NCBI RefSeq assembly: GCF_012103215.1
Contig: NZ_JAAVNE010000040.1
Location: 1 to 49,200, forward strand
Direction: 5' to 3'
DNA: 49,200 nt
From: Falsiroseomonas selenitidurans
Lineage (GTDB): Bacteria; Pseudomonadota; Alphaproteobacteria; Acetobacterales; Acetobacteraceae
Part shown: positions 8,088-15,590 of the stretch, piece by piece
How positions within the stretch are numbered: position 1 is the stretch's first letter
Layout: every line of letters starts with the position of its first letter
The notes under the pieces: model-generated
The model's database searches: none
What the model was told of the DNA's origin: nothing
The model's input: the letters and a program-made list of their open reading frames with translations, nothing else
Made by a program: the position numbers and the translations under genes

Positions 8088-8747
8088 CTAGCTTGGCCGG
8101 CCTTCCGGCGCCATGCCATGGCTGCCCATCTGCATCAGCGCCACCAGCATCTCCGCCCGCGCCTGGGGCGTGGGCGCTTCCAGCAGCGCCTGCTTCTCCC
8201 GCACCTCGAAGGGGCACAGCATGCACAGCGTGGTCACCAGCATGGCATCGCCGGTATTCTCCACCGCTTCCCAGTTCGCCTCGATCCCATGCGCGGTGAA
8301 ATAGGGCCGCAGCGCCGCCAGCAGCGCCGCGCGGTCGATCTGCGGCTTCGGGCCGTCCAGCACCAAATCGGGGCGGAACCCGGCAAAATCCACCCGCGCC
8401 CGCCGGTAGCCGCGGCGCAGCCCCGCCTCCTCCAGGATGCGGTAGCGGATGACGCCGTTCAGCGTGATGAGCAGCCGCCCATCCTCCGTCTCCGCGAAGG
8501 AGGAAATCCGGCCGAGGCAGCCGATCCGGTAGGTCTGGCTGCCGAGCTCGGTGCGCGGCAGCCCGGGGTCGGGCTGCACCATGCCGAGCGTCCGGCCTTC
8601 CGACAGCGCATCCTCGACCATCGCCAGGTAGCGCGGTTCGAAGATGTTCAGCGGCAGCCGCCCGCCCGGCAGCAGCAGCGCGCCGGACAGGGGGAAGATG
8701 GGAATCTCCGACGGCAGGGCGTCGAACTCTGGGTGAAAGGCGGGCAT
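8088..8747 (-). CDS. LON N-terminal (substrate-binding) domain protein
   Basis: This 219-residue protein consists of a LON substrate-binding domain without ATPase or protease parts. Motifs are IPIFPLSGALLLPGGRLPLNIFEPRYLAM, GMVQPDP and GCLGRISSF, with a helical C-terminal half. The start at 8747 (MPAFHPEFDALP) leaves 79 nt to the upstream thioredoxin gene; in-frame extension upstream is GC-rich and unlike the family. It is probably a peptide- or protein-binding adaptor. It sits in the same run as the CnoX-like thioredoxin, which suggests a proteostasis group. Confidence 0.9.
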   Translation of the reverse strand: MPAFHPEFDALPSEIPIFPLSGALLLPGGRLPLNIFEPRYLAMVEDALSEGRTLGMVQPDPGLPRTELGSQTYRIGCLGRISSFAETEDGRLLITLNGVIRYRILEEAGLRRGYRRARVDFAGFRPDLVLDGPKPQIDRAALLAALRPYFTAHGIEANWEAVENTGDAMLVTTLCMLCPFEVREKQALLEAPTPQARAEMLVALMQMGSHGMAPEGRPS

Positions 8748-8826
8748 CGGCTCCGTTTCAGCCACCTGCGCAAGGGCGCGCGGCGGCCCGTCTCCCCCGC
8801 GCGGTTCGTGCCCCCGCCGGGTCAGA

Positions 8827-9777
8827 TCATCTGAACAGAAGGGTGGAGAGCTTCCGCCGTCCCGCAAGGGTCGCGGGGTCGGCGAATCCCCATGCCTCGA
8901 AGAACTTCAGCAGCTGCTTGCGCGCCGCCTCGTCGTTCCAGGCGCGATCGCGCTTGATGGCGACCATCAGCGCGTCCACCGCTTCCGCCCGCTTGTCCAT
9001 GGCGTTCAGGGCCACCGCCAGCTCGATTCGGGCGGCGTGGTCGTCCGGGTCGGCTTCCAGGCGCCGCTCGAACTCGCCCAGCTTCTCCCGCGCCTCGCGC
9101 CCCTCGCGGGCGAGTTGCAGCTGGGACCGGACGGAGGCGATCTCGGCATGGCCGGCGATCTTCTCCGGCACCTGGTCCAGCACCTCCTGCGCCTGCTCCT
9201 CCTCGCCCAGCGCCATCAGGCAGCGGGCCAGGCCGGCCAGCGCCTCGGCATTCTCCGGCTCGGCTTCCACCAGCTGGCCGAACAGCTCCGCCGCACCGGG
9301 CTGGTCGCCGGCCTCGACCAGCGCCTTGGCCTCGGCCAGCAGATCGGCCGCGGGCATCTGGCCGCCGCCCATCTTCAGCAGGGCCTCGATGAACCTCTTC
9401 ACCTCCCCTTCCGGCAGGGCGCCCTGGAACAGGTCGGCGATCTGGCCCTGCACGAAGCCGACCACGGTGGGCACGGATTGCAGCGGCAGGCCCATCTGCG
9501 CCAGCTGCTGGACCAGCTGGCGGTTCTTGTCGATGTCGATCTTCACCAGCTTCACGCGGCCGCCGGCGGCACGCACCACCTTCTCCAGCGTCGGCGTCAG
9601 CGTCTTGCAGGGGCCGCACCAGGTGGCCCAGAAATCCACCAGCACGGGCGTCTCGCGGCTGGCTTCCACCACATCGGCCATGAAGGTGCGCTGGTCGCCA
9701 TCCTTCACCGGGTCCGGCGTGCCGGCCGGCAGGCCACCGGGGGCTGCCTGGCGCGTCGGGTCGAAGATCAGGTCCAT
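8827..9777 (-). CDS. CnoX-like thioredoxin with TPR domain
   Basis: A two-domain protein of 316 residues. The N-terminal thioredoxin fold has VLVDFWATWCGPCKTLTPTLE, with both cysteines of WCGPC present, and a cis-Pro site SVPTVVGF. The C-terminal half is helical TPR-like (AEALAGLARCLMALGEEEQAQEVL and following). This matches CnoX (YbbN), a chaperedoxin that holds unfolding proteins and passes them to GroEL. E. coli CnoX lacks the first cysteine, whereas this protein should be redox-active. Two ATGs are close: 9786 has AGAGGA touching it, while 9777 has the same site 9 nt away, so 9777 is chosen. Confidence 0.9.
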   Translation of the reverse strand: MDLIFDPTRQAAPGGLPAGTPDPVKDGDQRTFMADVVEASRETPVLVDFWATWCGPCKTLTPTLEKVVRAAGGRVKLVKIDIDKNRQLVQQLAQMGLPLQSVPTVVGFVQGQIADLFQGALPEGEVKRFIEALLKMGGGQMPAADLLAEAKALVEAGDQPGAAELFGQLVEAEPENAEALAGLARCLMALGEEEQAQEVLDQVPEKIAGHAEIASVRSQLQLAREGREAREKLGEFERRLEADPDDHAARIELAVALNAMDKRAEAVDALMVAIKRDRAWNDEAARKQLLKFFEAWGFADPATLAGRRKLSTLLFR

Positions 9778-9886
9778 GTCGGGCATTCCTCTCGCTTGGC
9801 TGCATAGATGCGCCACGCGCGGCGCGAAGCAAGCGGGCGTGGGGGTTTACGGCCGCGGCTTATACCAGGGCAGCGCCGCTTGGGGA

Positions 9887-10393
9887 TCAGCCGGCCTCCG
9901 GCGGGTCCACCACTTCCGGCGCATGCCCCAGATGGCGCAGGAAGCGCAGCAGATCCGCCGGGCGGATGGCCGTGGTCATGGTGTTGGTCAGCGGGTGGAC
10001 ATGGATCCAGGCGAACCCCTCCACCAGCCGCCGGTCCAGCACCGGCCGCACCGCGCCGGGGGCGGCGTTCACCAGGCCGAGCGGGGTGACGGAGCCAGGC
10101 TCCACGCCCAGCTGCGCGCGCAGCGCCTCGGCCTCCGCGAAGACGGCGCGCGGCGCGCCCAGGGCGCGGACCAGGGCGTTGACCTTCACCTGCCGGTCCT
10201 CCTCCAGCACCGCCAGCAGGAAGGGGCCGGCGGCCTTTTCCGGGCGCAGGAACAGGTTCTTCACATGGCCGCCGGGCAGGGATGGCCGCAGCGCCTTGCT
10301 CTCGGCCACGGTGAAGACCGGCGGGTGGGTGACGGTGGGCGCCTCGATCCCCAGCGCGGCCAGGCGCGCCAGCAGGCCCTGCGGCGTCTCCAT
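9887..10393 (-). CDS. YbaK/ProX-type aminoacyl-tRNA deacylase
   Basis: A 168-residue free-standing editing domain that would hydrolyse mischarged tRNA. Family features are THPPVFTVAESKAL, GGHVKNLFLR with Lys45 at the expected catalytic position, and the C-terminal HPLTNTMTTAI. It is closest by eye to the ProX/PrdX group that clears Ala-tRNA(Pro); substrate choice is an inference. The ATG at 10393 lies 13 nt after the apaG stop on the same strand, so the two are probably co-transcribed. Confidence 0.88.
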   Translation of the reverse strand: METPQGLLARLAALGIEAPTVTHPPVFTVAESKALRPSLPGGHVKNLFLRPEKAAGPFLLAVLEEDRQVKVNALVRALGAPRAVFAEAEALRAQLGVEPGSVTPLGLVNAAPGAVRPVLDRRLVEGFAWIHVHPLTNTMTTAIRPADLLRFLRHLGHAPEVVDPPEAG

Positions 10394-10406
10394 CCGGTGC
10401 CGCTCC

Positions 10407-10814
10407 TCAGTGCACGCGGCTGGTGGGCTGGTGCGGGCTGTCCAGGCTGAAGGCCGGCACGGCGACGTCGAAGGCCTCGCCGGTGCCGGTGACCACCATG
10501 TGGTAGGCGCCGGCCATGAAGCCGGATGGCGTGGTGAGCGGGGTGCCGGAGGTGTATTCGAAGCGCTCCCCCGGCGCGAGGACCGGCTGTTCGCCCACCA
10601 CACCCTCGCCCTGCACGGTCTGGCTGCGACCACGCGAATCGGTGATTCGCCAGCTGCGCTTGAGCAACTGCACCGTCTCCTCCCCCTGGTTCTGGATGGC
10701 GATGCGGTAGGCCCAGACGAAGTGCCCGCGCTCCGGCTCCGACTGGTCCTCCAGGTAGAAGCTGCGCGCGGTCACCCGGATGCCGCGGGTGGTCGCGCTG
10801 TAATCCTCAGCCAT
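10407..10814 (-). CDS. apaG: ApaG protein
   Basis: This 135-residue immunoglobulin-fold protein shows the ApaG core GHFVWAYRIAIQNQGEETVQLL, RSWRITDSRGR, QTVQGEGVVGEQPVLAPGE and FEYTSGTPLTTPSGFMAG. In enterics apaG is linked to ksgA and apaH and has been tied to Co2+ resistance and Mg2+ efflux; its molecular role is unclear. Here it instead precedes the YbaK-like gene and lies 58 nt after the LysE-type gene. The length and GxGxxG motif are normal. Confidence 0.95.
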   Translation of the reverse strand: MAEDYSATTRGIRVTARSFYLEDQSEPERGHFVWAYRIAIQNQGEETVQLLKRSWRITDSRGRSQTVQGEGVVGEQPVLAPGERFEYTSGTPLTTPSGFMAGAYHMVVTGTGEAFDVAVPAFSLDSPHQPTSRVH

Positions 10815-10872
10815 GGCAGGTTGTTCCCATGGCGGGACTCTGCGTCCCTCGGCCGATGCTGTCCAGGGTGGC

Positions 10873-11478
10873 TCAGCGCCGCAGCGCGACGGCGAGCCCG
10901 GCGCCCACCAGCACCGCCCCGCCACCACGGTTCAGCGCCCGGCGCAGGCCGGGCCGGCGCAGGGCGGTGGAAAGCCGCGCCGCCAGCAACGCATAGGCGG
11001 TGGCATTCAGGCTTGCCAGGGTGACGAAGCTGGCCACCAGGATCGCCGCCTGCGGCAGGAAGGGCCGCGCCGGGTCCAGGAATTGCGGCACGAAGGCCAC
11101 GAAGAACACGATGCCCTTCGGGTTCAGCGCGGTGACCAGCCAGGCCTCGCGCAGCGCCCGGCCGGCGCTCAGCGGCGGCGCCGCATCGGGCTGCGACGGC
11201 GCCCGCCACATCCGGATGCCGAGCCAGACCAGATAGGCGGCGCCGGCGTATTTCAGCGCCGCGAACAGCGTCGCGGAGGTCGCCAGGATGGCACCAAGCC
11301 CGGCCAGCGACAGCGTCATCGCCGTGAGGTCGCCCAGCGCCACCCCCGCCACCAGCGGCAGCGCCTGCCGCGTGCCGCCGCCCAGGCTCTGCCCGACGAC
11401 CATCAGGATGGTCGGCCCCGGGATCAGCAGCATGGCGATGGCGGCGGCGCAGAAGGCGAGCCACAGGTGCAGGTCCAT
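10873..11478 (-). CDS. LysE/RhtB-family amino-acid exporter
   Basis: A 201-residue inner-membrane protein with about six hydrophobic segments. It has the typical N-terminal AMLLIPGPTILMVVGQSLGGG, the LVWLGIRMWR segment and ALNPKGIVFFVAFVPQFLDP. Members of this family export amino acids such as homoserine, threonine or lysine. The gene begins 3 nt after the metZ stop, so co-transcription with metZ and control by its riboswitch are likely. Export of homoserine, methionine or a related compound is therefore a reasonable guess, but the substrate is unproven. Confidence 0.93.
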   Translation of the reverse strand: MDLHLWLAFCAAAIAMLLIPGPTILMVVGQSLGGGTRQALPLVAGVALGDLTAMTLSLAGLGAILATSATLFAALKYAGAAYLVWLGIRMWRAPSQPDAAPPLSAGRALREAWLVTALNPKGIVFFVAFVPQFLDPARPFLPQAAILVASFVTLASLNATAYALLAARLSTALRRPGLRRALNRGGGAVLVGAGLAVALRR

Positions 11479-11481
11479 GGC

Positions 11482-12864
11482 TCAGTCCTTGCGACGCGGC
11501 GCTTCCGGCAGGTCCACCGCCAGTTCGAACAGCGTCGCATCGGCGGGCTGCGCGGCCGCCTTCGCCCGGGCCGCCTTGCGCGGCTTCGGCGCGATCGCCG
11601 GCGCTTCGGGCTCGGCGGCGGCCGGCTCCTCGATCACCACCTTGGCGCGCTTCACCGGGGGCTGCGCCGGGGCGATGGCATCCAGCGCCTCCGACAGGTC
11701 GGCGATCAGGTCCGCCACATCCTCCAGCCCGACGGACAGGCGGATGGTGCCGTCGGTGATGCCGAGCCGCGCACGCTCCTCCGCGCCCACGCGCATATGC
11801 GTGGTGGTGGCCGGGTGGGTCACCAGCGACTTGGCGTCGCCAAGATTGTTGGAGACGTCGATCAACTGCAGCGCATCGAGGAAACGGAACGCCGCCTCCT
11901 TCCCGCCCTTCACGTCGAAGGTCACCAGGCTGCCGCCGGCGGCCATCTGCGCCTTGGCGAGTGCCTGCTGCGGATGGTCGACGCGGAAGGGGTACAGCAC
12001 GCGGTCGATCTCCACCCGCTCGGCCAGGAAATCGGCGATGGCGGCGGCGGCGCGGCACATGGCGGGCAGGCGCAGGTGCAGCGTCTCCAACCCCTTCAGG
12101 ATGACCCAGGCATTGAACGGGCTGATCGAGGGGCCGGTGTTGCGGATGAAGGGCTGCAGCACCTCGTCCACCCACTTCTTCCGCCCCAGCACGGCCCCGC
12201 CCAGCACCCGGCCCTGGCCGTCCATGTGCTTGGTGCAGGAATAGACGACGACGTCGGCGCCGAATTCCATCGGCTTCTGCAGCAGCGGCGTGGCGAAGAC
12301 GTTGTCCGCCACCACCAGCGCCCCGGCCGCATGCGCCAGGTCGCAGACCGCGGCCAGGTCCAGCACGTCCAGCATGGGGTTCGACGGCGTCTCCAGCAGC
12401 ACCAGCGCGGTGGGCTGTGCCAGCGCGGCCTTCCACTGCGCCAGGTCGCCACCATCCACGAAGACCGAGGTGATGCCGTAGCGCGGCAGCAGGGTGGAGA
12501 CGATCCAGTGGCAGGAGCCGAACAGGGCGCGGGAGGCGACGACGCGATCCCCGGCCTTGAGGTGCGACAGCATGGCGGCATGCACCGCGGCCATGCCCGT
12601 TGCGGTCAGCCGGCAGGCCTCCGCCCCCTCCAGCGCCGCCAGGCGGTCTTCCAGCATGGTGACGGTGGGGTTGCCAAAGCGGGAATACTGGTAGTGCTGC
12701 GTGGTGCCGAGGAAGGTGTCCTCCGCCTGGCCGGCGCTTTCATAGACGAAGCCGGAGGTGAGATAGAGCGCCTCCGACGTCTCGTCATGGTTCGAGCGCA
12801 TCTGCCCGCCGCGGACCAGAAGGGTGGCGGGGCGGAGCGGACGGTCGGGCAGGGTTCTGGCCAT
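11482..12864 (-). CDS. metZ: O-succinylhomoserine sulfhydrylase
   Basis: A PLP-dependent Cys/Met-metabolism enzyme (460 residues) that makes homocysteine from O-succinylhomoserine and sulfide. The PLP lysine is in VVVYSCTKHMDGQGR (Lys212). SRFGNPTVTMLEDRLAALEG and LLETPSNPMLDVLDL are typical. About 60 residues after the normal end (from around IAPAQPP onward) form an Ala/Pro/Glu/Lys-rich tail unlike the family. GAGGTG lies 7 nt before the ATG at 12864. A SAM-II riboswitch precedes the gene, fixing its role in methionine synthesis. MetZ rather than a cystathionine enzyme is favoured by the overall pattern. Confidence 0.93.
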   Translation of the reverse strand: MARTLPDRPLRPATLLVRGGQMRSNHDETSEALYLTSGFVYESAGQAEDTFLGTTQHYQYSRFGNPTVTMLEDRLAALEGAEACRLTATGMAAVHAAMLSHLKAGDRVVASRALFGSCHWIVSTLLPRYGITSVFVDGGDLAQWKAALAQPTALVLLETPSNPMLDVLDLAAVCDLAHAAGALVVADNVFATPLLQKPMEFGADVVVYSCTKHMDGQGRVLGGAVLGRKKWVDEVLQPFIRNTGPSISPFNAWVILKGLETLHLRLPAMCRAAAAIADFLAERVEIDRVLYPFRVDHPQQALAKAQMAAGGSLVTFDVKGGKEAAFRFLDALQLIDVSNNLGDAKSLVTHPATTTHMRVGAEERARLGITDGTIRLSVGLEDVADLIADLSEALDAIAPAQPPVKRAKVVIEEPAAAEPEAPAIAPKPRKAARAKAAAQPADATLFELAVDLPEAPRRKD

Positions 12865-12956
12865 CAGGGACACCTCATGTTGCAGCACGCGGCTGCGACG
12901 ACACGGCGCCCGGCCCCCCAGAGGGGCGTCGGGGCCACGCATGGCGCACCCCGCGA

Positions 12957-13048
12957 CCCTTTAGCGCGCTTGTTTTCGGAGGGGCTGTGACGCCCACCGC
13001 CCGGAGACACCGGGACCTCGCCGCAATCAGGCCGGACAAATCGCGAGG
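12957..13048 (-). ncRNA. SAM-II riboswitch upstream of metZ
   Basis: On the minus strand P1 pairs CCTCGC (13048-13043) with GCGAGG (13021-13016). Its loop begins GATTTG and ends ATTGCGGC, both SAM-II hallmarks. The 3' element AAAACAAG (12976-12969) then CGCGCTAAAGGG matches the conserved pseudoknot strand. A 39-nt linker with its own 5-bp hairpin (CCCGG/CCGGG, 13014-13000) separates P1 from the 3' element, longer than the compact form. The metZ start is about 92 nt downstream, with a GC hairpin (12936-12912) between. SAM binding should reduce metZ expression. Confidence 0.88.
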
Positions 13049-13164
13049 GGCACGGACGTGCCTCCCCTGGCTTAGGGGCCGGCCCCACGCCGGTCAAGAA
13101 CGGCGTGGCCAGGGCGGTGCACGGCTTGCGGCGTGTGGGGGCGCCCGGGTATAGAGAAGGCTGC

Positions 13165-13239
13165 GCGGGCGTAGTTCAGAGGTAGAACGTCAGCTTCCCA
13201 AGCTGAATGTCGGGGGTTCGATTCCCCCCGCCCGCTCCA
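13165..13239 (+). tRNA. tRNA-Gly (anticodon CCC), CCA encoded
   Basis: The cloverleaf closes fully: acceptor GCGGGCG/CGCCCGC, D-stem GTTC/GAAC, anticodon stem TCAGC/GCTGA with loop TTCCCAA, and T-stem GGGGG/CCCCC with loop TTCGATT. The three central loop bases CCC read glycine codon GGG. The discriminator is T and CCA is encoded at 13237-13239. Length is 75 nt. No integrase lies next to it. Confidence 0.97.
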
Positions 13240-13388
13240 TCCGCCGCGCCGCCCTTCCTGCCGCGCGCGTTGCCCGTCACGGACCATGAATCCAGGCCCC
13301 GGCGAGATGCGACACCTGCGTGAAGTCATCCGGACCGGTTAAGAGTTTGCAGGCATTGCGGGGTAAGCCGCGGATCAGGAGATCCGCG

Positions 13389-15089
13389 ATGCCCCTGCTC
13401 GACCGGTTGCCCATCCTCGTCAAAGGCCTCGCCGCCATCCTGCTCGTGGCCTTCGTCGCCATGGCCGCCGCGCTCAGCGTGCGGGGCGAGATGGCGGCCA
13501 TCGGTCACGTCGCCGGCGATCTGGCGGAGCGGCGGCTGCCCGCCTCGCTCGCCGCCGCCGCCGTGCAGCGCGGGCTGCTGGAAGCACAGACGGAATTGCA
13601 ACGCGCCGTCGCCGCCGCCGCCGGCCGCGGCGAGCAGGTGACACCCATGCTGTTCGAAGCCGACCGCCGGCTGGAACAGGCCGCCGGCGCCGCCGAGGGC
13701 CTGGCCGCCATGCCCGACCTGGCGGACCTCGTCACCGAGCTGCGGCGGGCCCTGGCCGATCTGCGCCGGCAGATCGAGGCCATGCTGCCCGCCGCCGACC
13801 GCGGCGACGCCCTGCGCCTGGCCGAAGCCGCCGTGGCGCTGGAGCCGACGGCCAAGGGCGCCCTGCAACTGACGGCGGAGGCGCTGGAACGCGCTGCCGG
13901 CGACATTGCGGCGGTGACCAGCGCCCTGGATGGCCGGATCGAGGGGATCCAGGCCTCGCTGCTCAACAGCATCGGCATCGGCGCGCTGCTGGCCTCCCTC
14001 CTCGGCGCGGCCCTGCTGCGCTTCGGGGTGACGCGGCCGCTCGGCCGCATCGCCCATTCCGCCGACCTTCTGGCGCTGGGCGATGCGACGATGGCGGTGC
14101 CCGGCACCCGCCGCGGCGATGGCCTCGGCCCCATCGCCCGGGCGCTGGAGGCGCTGCGCGCCAGCCTGCTGGCGGGGCGGGAGGCAGAGGCCGCGGCCGC
14201 GGCCAACCGTGCGGCCGCGGCGGCCGAGCGCGAGGCCGCGCGCCTGGCGCTGGCGCGGGAGGTGGAGCAGGCGCTGGGCGAGGTGGCGGCGGCGCTGGGC
14301 CGCTCCAGCGAAGCCCTCGACACCACCGCAAGGCTGCTGGCCGGCAGCGCGGCGGCAGCGGCGGCCCAGGCGGCGGCGGCGGCGGCCGGGGCGCAGGATT
14401 CCTCCAGCAATGTCGGGACCGTCGCGGCCGCGGCGGAGCAGATGTCGACCAGCGTTTCGGAGATCACCCGCCAGGTCGCCGCCGCCGCCGAGGCGGCGCA
14501 GGCCGCGGTGGCCGAGACCCGCGCCACGGACGACACGGTGCGTCGCCTGGCCGATGGCGCCGGGCGGATCGGCGAGGTGGTGCGGCTGATCGGCGACATT
14601 GCCGGCCAGACCAATCTGCTGGCGCTGAACGCCACCATCGAGGCGGCGCGCGCCGGGGAGGCCGGCAAGGGCTTCGCCGTGGTGGCGAGCGAGGTGAAGG
14701 CACTGGCCGCGCAGACCGCCAGGGCGACGGAGGATATCGCGCGGCTGATCGCCGACATGCAGGCGGCGACGGACCAGGCGGTGCAGGCGATCCGCGGCAT
14801 CGGCACGACCGTGGAGCGCAGCAGCGGCATCGCCGGCGCGATCGCCGCGGCGGTGGCGCAGCAGGGCGCCGCGACGCGGGAGATCGCCCGCGGGGCCGCC
14901 GCCGCGGCGCAGGCCACGGACACCGTCTCGCACAGCGTCGCCGGCGTCGGCGAAAGCGCCCGCGGGACGCGGGAGGCGCTGGAGGGGCTTACCGCCACCG
15001 CCGGCCAAGTGGCACGGCAGGGCGAGGCGTTGCAGGGCGCCGTGATGGGGCTGGTCGGTCGGTTGACGGGCGCGGCGCAGGCGGCCTGA
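13389..15089 (+). CDS. methyl-accepting chemotaxis protein
   Basis: A 566-residue chemoreceptor. TM1 spans about residues 9-30, a helical sensor region 31-190, TM2 193-211, HAMP about 212-264, then a long Ala-rich coiled coil and the signalling hairpin GQTNLLALNATIEAARAGE with GKGFAVVASEVKALAAQTA. The coiled coil between HAMP and the tip contains a long Ala run (ASAAAAAAQAAAAAAG-like), an oddity of composition more than structure. The start at 13389 has AGGAG 8 nt upstream. It shares architecture with the receptor at 713-2356 but has a different sensor region. Ligand unknown; no che genes nearby. Confidence 0.9.
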   Translation: MPLLDRLPILVKGLAAILLVAFVAMAAALSVRGEMAAIGHVAGDLAERRLPASLAAAAVQRGLLEAQTELQRAVAAAAGRGEQVTPMLFEADRRLEQAAGAAEGLAAMPDLADLVTELRRALADLRRQIEAMLPAADRGDALRLAEAAVALEPTAKGALQLTAEALERAAGDIAAVTSALDGRIEGIQASLLNSIGIGALLASLLGAALLRFGVTRPLGRIAHSADLLALGDATMAVPGTRRGDGLGPIARALEALRASLLAGREAEAAAAANRAAAAAEREAARLALAREVEQALGEVAAALGRSSEALDTTARLLAGSAAAAAAQAAAAAAGAQDSSSNVGTVAAAAEQMSTSVSEITRQVAAAAEAAQAAVAETRATDDTVRRLADGAGRIGEVVRLIGDIAGQTNLLALNATIEAARAGEAGKGFAVVASEVKALAAQTARATEDIARLIADMQAATDQAVQAIRGIGTTVERSSGIAGAIAAAVAQQGAATREIARGAAAAAQATDTVSHSVAGVGESARGTREALEGLTATAGQVARQGEALQGAVMGLVGRLTGAAQAA

Positions 15090-15271
15090 TGGCCGCGCCC
15101 AACCGGCCGGAGCGGCGCGCTGCCCGCGGCCGGCGAGCCTAAGGGCGTCGATCGGCGCGGGTCGGCTGCGGACCGCGGCCGGGCGCCGCGTGGTGCTTTC
15201 GTCGAATCGCCATCGAACCCGCGCCGCCACCGCGTGTTCTCTCGGCTCTGTACTCACCCGAGGAGCCGCCG

Positions 15272-15445
15272 ATGATCAAATGGGCCATCATATTCGCCGT
15301 CGTAGCCCTCGTGCTCGGCGTGCTCGGCTTCGGCGGACTCGCCGGCGCCTTCTTCGAAATCGCCAAGATCCTGTTCTGGCTGGCCGTGATCATCGCGATC
15401 ATCTTCTTCGTGCTGGGCCTGACCATCTACAAGAAGGTCACTTAG
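15272..15445 (+). CDS. DUF1328 small membrane protein
   Basis: A 57-residue hydrophobic protein, MIKWAIIFAVVALVLGVLG then GFGGLAGAFFEIAKILFWL, with two membrane segments. This is the DUF1328 (YtjA) family, often induced by stress. GAGGAG lies 6-7 nt before the ATG. A weak match to the alphaproteobacterial EcfG (general stress) promoter, CGAAC-N16-TGTT, sits at 15214-15238, two bases off the usual GGAAC-N16/17-CGTT. The stop is followed at once by repeat copy 2. Confidence 0.9.
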   Translation: MIKWAIIFAVVALVLGVLGFGGLAGAFFEIAKILFWLAVIIAIIFFVLGLTIYKKVT

Positions 15446-15446
15446 C

Positions 15447-15549
15447 GCGTTTTCAAGCCTTGCGGCTTCGCAAGGCGACTCGGAACATGCGTTGAAACAA
15501 TAAGCTGGAGCCGTCTTACCATCTTCGCTTGCGGTGAAACGGCTCCAGC
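15447..15549 (-). repeat. dispersed two-hairpin repeat, copy 2 (inverted)
   Basis: This is the reverse-oriented partner of the element at 7353-7454. Reading the minus strand, GCTGGAGCCGT...ACGGCTCCAGC forms the first hairpin, followed by the same TTATTGTTT core and then GCCTTGCG/CGCAAGGC. It begins right after the DUF1328 stop codon, so its hairpins may also end or protect that transcript. Confidence 0.85.
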
Positions 15550-15554
15550 GCGGC

Positions 15555-15583
15555 GGGGGGGGGGCGGCGCCGCCCCCCCCCCC
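15555..15583. repeat. G10 / C11 homopolymer palindrome
   Basis: Ten G, then CGGCGCCG, then eleven C: a 14-bp perfect palindrome with no loop bases between DUF1328 and the SDR gene, which converge here. It could act as a bidirectional transcription block or be a replication and sequencing trouble spot. No U-tract follows on either strand. The exact run lengths may be assembly errors. Confidence 0.75.
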
Positions 15584-15590
15584 TGCCCGC

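Noticed and set aside
12912..12936. Intrinsic terminator as the SAM-II expression platform
   Set aside because: A GC-rich hairpin is present (GGCCCC with GGGGCC) but no T-run follows on the minus strand.
13240..13388. Region next to tRNA-Gly as a phage or island attachment site
   Set aside because: No integrase, no partial tRNA repeat and no foreign gene block follows the tRNA.
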